A stretch of DNA of 64,000 nucleotides from MGBC120314 sp051877855 (GTDB lineage: Bacteria > Bacillota > Clostridia > Lachnospirales > Lachnospiraceae), in NCBI GenBank assembly GCA_051877855.1, contig JBJEJH010000020.1, forward strand, positions 62,001 through 126,000. Direction: 5' to 3'. This document shows, one piece after another, positions 24,500 to 32,407 of the stretch. How positions within the stretch are numbered: the stretch's first letter is position 1; each line of letters starts with the position of its first letter. The notes below the pieces were generated by a model that was given only the letters and a program-made list of their open reading frames with translations, was not told where the DNA came from and did not search any database. The translations under genes and the position numbers were made by a program.

Positions 24500-26590
24500 A
24501 TGAAAGAGTTTAAGAGTTTTACCATGGAACTTGCCGGCAGAACTTTAAGAGTTGATGTCGGCAGAGTAGCGGCACAGGCAAATGGCGCTGCATTTATGCA
24601 TTATGGCGATACGGTTGTGTTATCTACGGCAACTGCATCTGAGAAGCCAAGAGATGGAATCGATTTCTTCCCTCTCAGCGTAGAATATGAAGAAAAGTTA
24701 TATGCTGTCGGAAAAATCCCGGGCGGTTTCAATAAGAGAGAGGGTAAGGCGTCAGAAAATGCAATTCTTACCTCACGTGTTATTGATCGTCCTATGAGAC
24801 CTTTGTTCCCAAAGGATTACCGTAATGATGTTACAATCAACAATATGGTTATGTCCGTTGATCCGGAATGTTCACCGGAACTTACTGCAATGCTTGGTTC
24901 TGCAATCTGTGTTGCAATCTCTGATATTCCATTTGATGGACCATGTGCAACAACACAGGTTGGTATGATTAATGGTGAGTTCATTATCAACCCAAATGCA
25001 ACACAGCTTAAGGATTCAGACTTAAAGCTTACCGTTGCATCCACAAGAGAAAAGGTTATTATGATCGAGGCCGGTGCCAATGAGATTCCGGAAGCAAAGA
25101 TGATCGAGGCAATTTACAAGGCCCATGAAGTGAACCAGCAGATTATCGAATTTATCGATAAGATCGTTGCAGAGTGCGGTAAGCCGAAGCACGAGTATAC
25201 AAGCTGCGCAATTCCGGAAGAATTATTCACAGCAATTAAAGAGATTGTACCTCCGGCTGAGATGGAAGTTGTTATGTTCGCCGAAGAAAAGCAGCTTCGT
25301 GAAGATCGTATCCGTACATTGAAGGACAAGCTTGCTGAAAGCTTTGCTGATAATGAAGAATGGTTAGGTCTTATCGATGAGGCAGTTTATCAGTATGAGA
25401 AGAAAACGGTTCGTAAGATGATCTTAAAGGATCACAAGAGACCGGACGGACGTGAAATCACACAGATTCGTCCGTTGGCTGCAGAGGTTGATATTATTCC
25501 TAGAGTTCATGGTTCTGCCATGTTTACCAGAGGACAGACACAAATCTGTAACGTTACAACACTTGCTCCATTGTCTGAAGCACAGAGACTGGATGGTCTG
25601 GATGAGAATGAGACAAGCAAGAGATATATGCATCACTACAACTTCCCGGCATACTCCGTTGGTGAGACCAAGGTTTCAAGAGGTCCGGGACGTCGTGAAA
25701 TCGGTCATGGTGCTTTGGCAGAGCGTGCATTGATTCCGGTACTTCCGTCAGAGGAAGAATTCCCATATGCAATCCGTTCCGTATCAGAGACCTTTGAGTC
25801 CAATGGTTCTACATCAATGGGTTCAACCTGTGCATCCTGTATGTCTCTGATGGCCGCAGGTGTTCCGATTAAGAGAATGGTAGCCGGAATTTCCTGTGGT
25901 CTTGTTACCGGGGATACGGATGATGATTATATCCTGTTGACGGACATTCAGGGTCTTGAAGATTTCTTCGGTGATATGGACTTTAAGGTTACCGGTACAA
26001 CAGAAGGTATCACAGCGATCCAGATGGATATTAAGATTCATGGTCTTACAAGACCGATCGTTGAGGGTGCTATCGCAAGATGCCGTGAGGCACGTATGTT
26101 CATCATGGATACCTGTATGAAGCCGGCAATTTCCGAGCCAAGACCGGAAGTTGGTCCTTTAGCTCCGAAGATTATCTCTCTTACAATTGATCCGGCAAAG
26201 ATTGGTGAGGTTGTTGGTCAGAGAGGAAAGACCATCAATGCAATCATTGATGAGTGTGGAGTTAAGATTGATATTACTGATGACGGTGTTGTATCTGTCT
26301 GCGGTCTTGATCAGGCTATGATGGATAAGGCTGTGAAGTATATCCAGACAATCGTAACGGACTTTGAAGAAGGACAGATCTTTGAGGGTAAAGTTGTTAG
26401 TATCAAGGAATTCGGTGCATTTATTGAATTTGCTCCTGGTAAGGAGGGTATGGTACACATTTCGAAGATTTCGAAGGAAAGAATTGATCATGTTGAGGAT
26501 GTTCTTACACTTGGAGATAAGGTTCGTTGTGTATGCTTAGGCAAGGATAAGATGGGAAGAATCAGCTTCTCTATTAAGGATTGTCAGTAA
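24500..26590 (+). CDS. pnp: Polyribonucleotide nucleotidyltransferase (PNPase)
   Basis: The 696-residue trimeric 3'-5' phosphorolytic exoribonuclease is part of RNA decay. Two RNase PH domains flank an all-helical linker (about 1-210 and 310-540), followed by KH (about 555-615, GEVVGQRGKTINAIIDECG) and S1 (about 620-690, FEGKVVSIKEFGAFIEFAPG). RNA-contact motif GGFNKREGKASE lies near 75. Length is typical. RBS AAAGGAG. The order rpsO-pnp is conserved in bacteria; here the two are separated by a terminator and a long leader stem. Confidence 0.98.
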   Translation: MKEFKSFTMELAGRTLRVDVGRVAAQANGAAFMHYGDTVVLSTATASEKPRDGIDFFPLSVEYEEKLYAVGKIPGGFNKREGKASENAILTSRVIDRPMRPLFPKDYRNDVTINNMVMSVDPECSPELTAMLGSAICVAISDIPFDGPCATTQVGMINGEFIINPNATQLKDSDLKLTVASTREKVIMIEAGANEIPEAKMIEAIYKAHEVNQQIIEFIDKIVAECGKPKHEYTSCAIPEELFTAIKEIVPPAEMEVVMFAEEKQLREDRIRTLKDKLAESFADNEEWLGLIDEAVYQYEKKTVRKMILKDHKRPDGREITQIRPLAAEVDIIPRVHGSAMFTRGQTQICNVTTLAPLSEAQRLDGLDENETSKRYMHHYNFPAYSVGETKVSRGPGRREIGHGALAERALIPVLPSEEEFPYAIRSVSETFESNGSTSMGSTCASCMSLMAAGVPIKRMVAGISCGLVTGDTDDDYILLTDIQGLEDFFGDMDFKVTGTTEGITAIQMDIKIHGLTRPIVEGAIARCREARMFIMDTCMKPAISEPRPEVGPLAPKIISLTIDPAKIGEVVGQRGKTINAIIDECGVKIDITDDGVVSVCGLDQAMMDKAVKYIQTIVTDFEEGQIFEGKVVSIKEFGAFIEFAPGKEGMVHISKISKERIDHVEDVLTLGDKVRCVCLGKDKMGRISFSIKDCQ

Positions 26591-26638
26591 TGAAATAGAA
26601 ATTTAGTGTATTACCGTGTGTAATTCATGAAGTACATT

Positions 26639-26676
26639 CGTAGCTTGTGGTTGGAGAACTTCTGACTACAGCTACG
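26639..26676 (+). other. Intergenic hairpin between pnp and the HIT gene
   Basis: CGTAGCT (26639-26645) pairs with AGCTACG (26670-26676); after a bulged T the stem continues GTGGTT with GACTAC around an 11-base loop. There is no T run after it. It may protect the pnp mRNA 3' end or act as a leader structure for the next gene; I cannot decide. Confidence 0.45.
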
Positions 26677-26714
26677 GTGTCGTAAAATAATTTATTTATT
26701 AGGAGGATAACGAT

Positions 26715-27134
26715 ATGGTAGATAACAATTGTGCATATTGCGTAGAAGGCGATTTAGTTGCAAAGTTTGGTATTAAGATTTGCGAGCTTGAAACATCAAA
26801 GGTTTATCTTTTTAAAGAGCAGAGTCATCCGGGAAGATGTATCGTAGCTCATAAGAAGCATGTTGGTGATATGAATGAATTAACAGCAGAAGAAAGAGCA
26901 GCTTATTTTGAAGATGTAGCAAGAGTAGCAAGAGCTATCATGGCGGCTTTCCATCCTGATAAGGTTAATTATGGTGCATATGGTGATACGGGTCATCATC
27001 TTCATTTCCATCTTTGTCCTAAGTATAAGGATGAATTTGAATGGGGTGGTGTATTCCTTATGAATCCGGATCAGAAATATTTATCGGATGAAGAATATGC
27101 CGAAATGATCGAAAAGATTAAGGCAAACTTATAA
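26715..27134 (+). CDS. HIT family protein (nucleotide hydrolase/transferase)
   Basis: The 139-residue cytoplasmic protein has the histidine-triad active site HLHFHL near residue 97, in HHLHFHLCPK, and an N-terminal CAYC that could bind metal. HIT proteins hydrolyse or transfer nucleoside monophosphates, for example from AMP-lysine or Ap4A; the natural substrate here is unknown. A strong AGGAGGA ribosome-binding site precedes the ATG. It is flanked by hairpins on both sides and by yebC downstream, and seems to be its own unit. Confidence 0.88.
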   Translation: MVDNNCAYCVEGDLVAKFGIKICELETSKVYLFKEQSHPGRCIVAHKKHVGDMNELTAEERAAYFEDVARVARAIMAAFHPDKVNYGAYGDTGHHLHFHLCPKYKDEFEWGGVFLMNPDQKYLSDEEYAEMIEKIKANL

Positions 27135-27161
27135 TAGATTAAAGTTTCAAAAGTATGGCTT

Positions 27162-27188
27162 GCTATGTGTTTCTTTTGGGCACATAGC
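27162..27188 (+). terminator. Hairpin after the HIT gene, weak terminator
   Basis: GCTATGTG at 27162-27169 pairs perfectly with CACATAGC at 27181-27188. Only ATTCTTG follows, so termination would be inefficient and yebC could be read through. Confidence 0.45.
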
Positions 27189-27228
27189 ATTCTTGTACAT
27201 GTAATATAGGTAGTTTAAGGAGATTTTT

Positions 27229-27957
27229 ATGTCAGGACATTCAAAATTTGCTAATATTAAGCATAAAAAAGAAAAAAATGACGCTGCGAAGGGTAAGATT
27301 TTTACAAGACTTGGTAAGGAACTTTTGGTTGCTGTAAAAGAAGGCGGACCGGATGTTAATAATAACTATAAGTTGGCAACCGTTGTAGCGAAGGCAAAGG
27401 CGAATAACATGCCGAATGATACCATCGAGCGCGCGATTAAGAAGGCTGCCGGTGATGCAAATGCAGCGAACTTTGAGGCTGTCACCTACGAAGGTTATGG
27501 TCCGAATGGTACTGCAATCATCGTTGAGGCTTTGACAGATAATCGTAACAGAGCAGCTGCAAACATTCGTAGCGCATTTACGAAGGGCGGCGGAAATGTT
27601 GGTACTCCAGGCTGTGTATCCTTCATGTTCGATCAGAAGGGTCAGGTTATCATTGATAAGGAAGAATGTGATTTATCTGCGGATGACCTTATGATGATGG
27701 TCATTGATGCCGGTGCAGAAGATGTGGTTGAAGAGGAAGACAGCTTTGAGATTACATCTGCTCCGGAGGATTTTGATGCAGTTGTTAAGGTATTAGAGGA
27801 AAATAAAGTAGCAATGGCTTCCGCTGCTGTTACAATGATTCCACAGACCTGGGTTGAACTTACGAATGAAGATGATATTAAGAAAATGAATCGAATTCTG
27901 GATCTTTTAGATGAAGAAGATGATGTTCAGGAAGTGTACCATAACTGGGATGAGTAA
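27229..27957 (+). CDS. YebC/PmpR (TACO1) family protein
   Basis: The 242-residue protein begins SGHSKFANIKHKKEKNDAAKGKIF, the hallmark of the family (first residues after Met), and contains the conserved YEGYGPNGTAIIVEALTDN near 86. Members act as DNA-binding regulators or as helpers of translation through difficult sequences; which applies here is not visible. RBS AAGGAG. A strong terminator follows the gene. Confidence 0.93.
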   Translation: MSGHSKFANIKHKKEKNDAAKGKIFTRLGKELLVAVKEGGPDVNNNYKLATVVAKAKANNMPNDTIERAIKKAAGDANAANFEAVTYEGYGPNGTAIIVEALTDNRNRAAANIRSAFTKGGGNVGTPGCVSFMFDQKGQVIIDKEECDLSADDLMMMVIDAGAEDVVEEEDSFEITSAPEDFDAVVKVLEENKVAMASAAVTMIPQTWVELTNEDDIKKMNRILDLLDEEDDVQEVYHNWDE

Positions 27958-27995
27958 ATTATTCACTACAAAATAAAATAACAAGAAATATTAAG

Positions 27996-28046
27996 AGACC
28001 GTTTTATGAATGTCTATTGTAAGGATATTGATAGAATGGTCTTTTT
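27996..28046 (+). terminator. Terminator after yebC
   Basis: AGACCGTTTTAT (27996-28007) pairs with ATAGAATGGTCT (28031-28042) in a 12-pair stem with G-T pairs, followed by TTTTT. The loop is large (23 bases) and holds a smaller possible stem. Confidence 0.75.
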
Positions 28047-28066
28047 CACGTATTTTTACAAAATGC

Positions 28067-28095
28067 TTGCATAAATCAGAAAAATATAGTATAAC
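28067..28095 (+). promoter_or_regulatory. Promoter of the hemolysin III gene
   Basis: TTGCAT at 28067-28072 and TATAAC at 28090-28095 with a 17-base spacer. The leader of about 110 bases includes a small TGTAGT/ACTACA hairpin (28111-28129) of unknown role. Confidence 0.65.
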
Positions 28096-28213
28096 ATATA
28101 TATGACAATATGTAGTAATTAAAACTACATACAGAAATATCGAAACTACATAAGAGTAGAATAGGGGAAAATCTTTTGTTGAATAAATTATGTTTCATTG
28201 AGGAGGAAATGTT

Positions 28214-28864
28214 ATGGAAATTCATGTTAAAGATCCGGGAAGTGCATTAACCCATTTTATCGGTATGATTGCAGCAATAGGTGCTTCCATGCCCTTGATT
28301 TTTAAGGCTTTTACAGGACAGGGGAAGGTTAGCGGAGTGGCCTGCTCGATTTTTATGGCAAGTATGATTTTACTTTATGGTGCCAGTACAGCATATCATA
28401 CCTTTGATATTTCGGAAAAAGTGAACCTGATATTAAAGAAGATTGATCATATGATGATTTCTGTTCTGATTGCAGGTTCATATACGCCGATTTGTCTTCT
28501 GGTACTGGATGAAAGCGTTGGAATACCACTGTTGATTGTAGTGTGGAGTATTGCAATTATCGGAATTTTATTTAAATTGTTCTGGGTTACCTGTCCTAAA
28601 TGGGTTTCCTCCATTCTTTATATTGGTATGGGCTGGGCATGTGTGGCAGCATTCTCGAATCTTTGGACCAATTTGCCGGTGGCAGCCTTTGTATGGCTTT
28701 TGATTGGCGGAATCTTTTATACCATCGGAGGAGTGATTTATGCTCTAAAATTAAAGTTATTTAATGCGAAGCATAAATATTTTGGCTCCCATGAAGTATT
28801 CCATGTATTTGTACTTTTAGGAAGTATGTGTCATTTTGTGGTGATGTTCTGCTTTGTGGCGTAG
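28214..28864 (+). CDS. Hemolysin III family membrane protein (PAQR-like, YqfA type)
   Basis: The 216-residue protein has seven hydrophobic segments. The PAQR family metal-site motifs are visible: an N-terminal region ending in YHTFD near residue 61, and HEVFHVFVLLGSMCHF near 193 with the C-terminal His pair. Eukaryotic relatives are receptors with ceramidase-like activity; bacterial roles, including any lytic activity, are not established. RBS GAGGAGG. It has its own promoter and terminator, so it is monocistronic. Confidence 0.9.
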   Translation: MEIHVKDPGSALTHFIGMIAAIGASMPLIFKAFTGQGKVSGVACSIFMASMILLYGASTAYHTFDISEKVNLILKKIDHMMISVLIAGSYTPICLLVLDESVGIPLLIVVWSIAIIGILFKLFWVTCPKWVSSILYIGMGWACVAAFSNLWTNLPVAAFVWLLIGGIFYTIGGVIYALKLKLFNAKHKYFGSHEVFHVFVLLGSMCHFVVMFCFVA

Positions 28865-28924
28865 GATATAGGGGATATATTGAAACAGAAGAAAGAATAA
28901 ATAGAATCAATGGACATGGATATT

Positions 28925-28967
28925 AAACTCCAAAAGAGACGCGTAATGTGCTTTTTGGAGTTTTTTT
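28925..28967 (+). terminator. Terminator after the hemolysin III gene
   Basis: AAACTCCAAAAG (28925-28936) pairs with CTTTTTGGAGTTT (28951-28963) with one bulge, followed by a T-rich tract to 28967. Confidence 0.75.
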
Positions 28968-28970
28968 ATG

Positions 28971-29021
28971 TTGACATATATAGATTACCTATATATAATA
29001 ATATATAGGTAATCTATATAT
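28971..29021 (+). promoter_or_regulatory. Consensus promoter buried in a perfect dyad; probable PadR operator
   Basis: TTGACA (28971-28976), 17-base spacer, TATAAT (28994-28999): a full-consensus sigma-A promoter. The bases 28976-28996 and 29001-29021 are a perfect 21-bp inverted repeat around AATA. Each arm is itself nearly palindromic (TATATAG-ATTAC-CTATATA), so two operator copies may be present, one over the spacer and -10, one over the start site near 29006. PadR repressors usually bind such dyads in their own promoter. Sequence is direct observation; binding is inferred. Confidence 0.85.
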
Positions 29022-29112
29022 AGGGAACCAATATAAATCCGGATTAGATATTGTACTATGAATTATATGGATTATCCTTTATGGATCAGATTTCGCATGG
29101 GAGGATATTAAG

Positions 29113-29448
29113 ATGGCAGTGGATAAGGGATTAGTGTCAGGAAGCATGACGATGCTACTATTAAAGCTTTTGTCGGAAAAAGAAATGTATGGGTATGAAA
29201 TGATTGAGACATTAAGAGAACGCTCACAGAATGTTTTTGAACTGAAGGCAGGAACATTATATCCGTTGTTACATGGTTTGGAGGAAAAGGGACTTCTTAC
29301 TTCAACGGAAAGGGAATATGGGGGAAAATTGCGCAAATATTATTGCATCACAAAGGATGGACGCAAGATGCTTTCAAAGAAGGAGGCGGAGTGGAAGGAG
29401 TATTCTACTGCAGTTTGTAGTGTACTGTCGATGGAGGTGTGCTGTTGA
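29113..29448 (+). CDS. PadR family transcriptional regulator
   Basis: The 111-residue winged-helix protein matches the short PadR class: GLVSGSMTMLLLKLLSEKEMYGYEMIETL at the N-terminus and LKAGTLYPLLHGLEEKGLL (recognition helix and wing) near 46. The C-terminal helix for dimer formation is short. It overlaps the next gene by one base, so both are translated together and the partner is probably its target and perhaps its signal source. The 46-bp dyad over its promoter is the likely binding site, giving autorepression. Confidence 0.93.
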   Translation: MAVDKGLVSGSMTMLLLKLLSEKEMYGYEMIETLRERSQNVFELKAGTLYPLLHGLEEKGLLTSTEREYGGKLRKYYCITKDGRKMLSKKEAEWKEYSTAVCSVLSMEVCC

Positions 29449-30860
29449 TGAGAAGTTCTATGGAAGAATATGTTTCAACACTTCTTGCCCAGATTGCAGA
29501 TTCCAGAGCCCGAATCGATATTGAGCAAGAAATTCGTCAGCATCTGGAGGATCAAATTAATTGCTACAGGAAGGATGGAATGAATGAGAAAGATGCCATG
29601 GAGCTGGCAGTGAAAGATATGGGGGATCCGGTACAGACCGGTGTGGAACTGAATCACATTCATCGTCCAAAGACAGCGTGGAGGATGGTTTTACTAATTC
29701 TAATCATATCATTCCTTGTGCTTGCGCTGAAGTATTCTTATTACCATAATGTGTTTGATTCTTCTATGGCCCTGTATTATTGCCATAGGGAATTGGTTTT
29801 CTCATGCATTGGTATTACACTGATGTTGGGAATTAACTATTTGGATTATAGCAGGATTGGAAAGCATAGCAGAGGGTTCATGTTATTTGTTCTGGGGGGA
29901 ATTGTTCTGGGGACATTTCTTTCTCCGGAAGTAATTAATGGGCAACACTATATTTACCTGCCCGGCGGAATAACTCTTAGTCCGGGATATATCATTTTGC
30001 TTACCCTTCCGCTGTATGGTGGGATTCTTTACGTATATCGCAGGGGAAACTTAAAATCCATTCTTTTATGTATTGGTTGGTCTTTACTTCCCGGTATTGT
30101 TTTGGCGCTTTTATCCGGTACGATATTAACACCATTGGTGTTATTGGTAATCAATATGCTCACTTTGGTTATTGTCCTGTCAAAAGGCTGGTTTAATGTA
30201 TCTGCAAAGAAATGTATTACGTTTCTCGTTAGCGGAATTCTTGGAATACTTGCTCTCTTTTTGGGAAGCTGTTATTTTTTAGGGGGATATCGAAGGCAAA
30301 TGATTTTAGCATGGTTTGCACCCCAAAAGTATGATAACGGGTTCCTGTTGAATCATATTCGGAGTATTATTGTACAAAGTAAATGGATCGGAACCAATGA
30401 ATTGGCGGATCCATACTTTCAACGGCAGGTTATGGAGCATCATATCGGTGAATATATGTTATCATTTATGGCATCCTACTATGGCGTGATGGTTATGTTA
30501 TTATTATTTGTGATCATTTTTGGGTTATTTTTCTACATATATTGTAAGATATGGAAACAAAAGAATTTACTTGGAAAGCTGATGGGGACATCCTGTTGCG
30601 TAACTTTAATGATGCAAATAATATTATATTTATTAACAAATGTAGGTCTTTTGTATAATAACTATATTGGTTGTCCATTTCTAAATTGCAGTTTTAGCTG
30701 TACCATTGTTGATTATGCATTCTTAGGGATTCTTCTAAGTATACTTCGTTATCAATATGTTTTACCTGTGGCCGGAAGTGGAAATGCAGCTGATGATTTA
30801 AAAGAAAAACATACCGTTAAGAAGTTGATTTTGAATGGGATAAAGGTAGAAAAAGGGTAG
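29448..30860 (+). CDS. Membrane protein: PadR-partner helical domain fused to a SEDS (FtsW/RodA-like) body
   Basis: The 470-residue product has a soluble helical N-terminus (1-75: EEYVSTLLAQI, then EIRQHLEDQ and AMELAVKDMGDPVQTG), like the permease prefix or HAAS-type domains often paired with PadR. About ten membrane segments follow, resembling SEDS glycosyltransferases (FtsW, RodA, SpoVE): GQHYIYLPGGITLSPGYI near 168 matches the FtsW stretch with the PSE motif. Near residue 335 the conserved HTDF loop of SEDS enzymes reads HIGEY, so Glu replaces the catalytic Asp. ATG 29448 has GGAGG ten bases ahead. Function unknown; wall stress response or a modified polymerase is my guess. Confidence 0.72.
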   Translation: MRSSMEEYVSTLLAQIADSRARIDIEQEIRQHLEDQINCYRKDGMNEKDAMELAVKDMGDPVQTGVELNHIHRPKTAWRMVLLILIISFLVLALKYSYYHNVFDSSMALYYCHRELVFSCIGITLMLGINYLDYSRIGKHSRGFMLFVLGGIVLGTFLSPEVINGQHYIYLPGGITLSPGYIILLTLPLYGGILYVYRRGNLKSILLCIGWSLLPGIVLALLSGTILTPLVLLVINMLTLVIVLSKGWFNVSAKKCITFLVSGILGILALFLGSCYFLGGYRRQMILAWFAPQKYDNGFLLNHIRSIIVQSKWIGTNELADPYFQRQVMEHHIGEYMLSFMASYYGVMVMLLLFVIIFGLFFYIYCKIWKQKNLLGKLMGTSCCVTLMMQIILYLLTNVGLLYNNYIGCPFLNCSFSCTIVDYAFLGILLSILRYQYVLPVAGSGNAADDLKEKHTVKKLILNGIKVEKG

Positions 30861-30862
30861 AA

Positions 30863-30921
30863 GAAAAGGGAGCATATCACTTCGCGAATTTTTATTCGTT
30901 AAAGTGAACTGCTCCCTTTCA
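30863..30921. terminator. Bidirectional terminator between the SEDS-like gene and uxaC
   Basis: GAAAAGGGAGC (30863-30873) pairs with GCTCCCTTTC (30911-30920); an inner stem CACTT/AAGTG supports it. With A-rich bases on the left and T-rich bases on the right it can end the converging transcripts of both genes. Confidence 0.75.
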
Positions 30922-30979
30922 ATTGAATGTATCCTTTCGATATTTGCGAAACGGACCTTCAATTACAAAAATAATCAAT

Positions 30980-32386
30980 TTAGAGATCGAATCCAAAATA
31001 TCTTACAGCGTTGTTGTAAGAAATACCTTCTACGATTTCCTTTAATGCCTTCTCGTCGTTTGGATATTCACCGTTTTCTACCCAGCCGCCGATTAATTCA
31101 CACATAATTCTTCTGAAATATTCATGTCTTGTGTAAGATAAGAAGCTTCTGGAGTCCGTCAGCATACCGATGAAGTTGCCAAGTAAGCTTAAGTTTGCAA
31201 GAGAAGTCATCTGGTTAATCATACCAACCTTGTGGTCGTTGAACCACCATGCAGAACCCTGCTGAATCTTACCGATTGCCTTGGAATCCTGGAAACATCC
31301 GATGACTGTACCGATTGCAGCATTTACGGAAGGGTTCAGAGAGTAGATGATTGTTCTTGGAAGCTCGTCGGTAGCATTTAATGCATTGAGGAACTGAGCC
31401 ATTTCCTGTGAACAGTCATAAGTGTTGATACAGTCAAATCCGGTATCCGGTCCTAACTGGTTGTAGCGGAATACGTTGTTATCACGGATTGTACCGTAAT
31501 GTAACTGCATAGCCCAACCCATACGATTGTATTCCTTGCCAACGAATACCATGAAAGCGGTCTTAAATTTAGCGATTTCTTCTGCGCTTAGAGCTTCACC
31601 CTTCACACGTTTAGCAAAAATGCCTTCGATTTCTTCTTCGGTTGCAGGCTTGTACATTACATACTCAAGAGCATGGTCCGATACACTGCATCCCATAGAA
31701 GCAAAGAAGTCCATACGAACCTTTAATGCTTCCTTAAGGTCAGCAAAAGAGTTAATCTTAACACCGCTAACTTCGGCAAGCTTTGCCATGTAATCAAGGT
31801 ATTCAGGCTTTTCAATATTCATAGCCTTATCCGGTCTCCATGCAGGAAGTACCTGAACATCAAATGTAGGATCTTCAGCGATTGCCTTGTGGTATTCAAG
31901 GGAGTCAATCGGATCATCGGTTGTACAGATCAATGTAACATTGGACTGCTTGATCAAACTGCGGACAGTCATGGAATCCTCCTGTAACTTCGCATTACAA
32001 AGGTTCCAAACTTCCTCGGCAGTATCTGCATTCAATACACCGTTATAACCGAAGTATCTCTGAAGTTCAAGATGACTCCAGTGATAGAGTGGGTTACCGA
32101 TTGCCTTGGTAAGAGTTTCAGCCCATTTCTGGAACTTTTCACGGTCAGAAGCACCACCTGTAATGTAGTATTCGTCTACACCGTTTGTTCTCATCTGACG
32201 CCACTTGTAGTGATCGCCGCCAAGCCATACCTGGGTGATGTTCTCAAACTTACGGTTCTCAGCGATTTCCTTTGGATTGATGTGGCAGTGATAATCAAGC
32301 ACCGGCATCTTCTCAGCGTAATCGTGGAAAAGGTGCTGAGCAGTAGGGGTAGAGAGTAAAAAGTCTTTGTCCATGAATGGTTTCAT
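30980..32386 (-). CDS. uxaC: Glucuronate/galacturonate isomerase
   Basis: The 468-residue uronate isomerase turns D-glucuronate into fructuronate and D-galacturonate into tagaturonate. It is an amidohydrolase-fold enzyme: DYHCHINPKEIAENRKFEN near residue 31 carries the metal-type His pair, and HKVGMINQMTSLANLSLLG and FIGMLTDSRSFLSYTRHEYF lie near the C-terminus. Length is typical. AGGAGG is nine bases before the ATG. It follows the LacI gene by 21 bases on the same strand, so the two form an operon running away from uxaB. Confidence 0.96.
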   Translation of the reverse strand: MKPFMDKDFLLSTPTAQHLFHDYAEKMPVLDYHCHINPKEIAENRKFENITQVWLGGDHYKWRQMRTNGVDEYYITGGASDREKFQKWAETLTKAIGNPLYHWSHLELQRYFGYNGVLNADTAEEVWNLCNAKLQEDSMTVRSLIKQSNVTLICTTDDPIDSLEYHKAIAEDPTFDVQVLPAWRPDKAMNIEKPEYLDYMAKLAEVSGVKINSFADLKEALKVRMDFFASMGCSVSDHALEYVMYKPATEEEIEGIFAKRVKGEALSAEEIAKFKTAFMVFVGKEYNRMGWAMQLHYGTIRDNNVFRYNQLGPDTGFDCINTYDCSQEMAQFLNALNATDELPRTIIYSLNPSVNAAIGTVIGCFQDSKAIGKIQQGSAWWFNDHKVGMINQMTSLANLSLLGNFIGMLTDSRSFLSYTRHEYFRRIMCELIGGWVENGEYPNDEKALKEIVEGISYNNAVRYFGFDL

Positions 32387-32407
32387 GTTAAAAAATCCTC
32401 CTTTAAA

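Noticed and set aside
26639..26676. Hairpin after pnp considered as an intrinsic terminator
   Set aside because: No T run follows the stem; kept only as a hairpin of unknown role.
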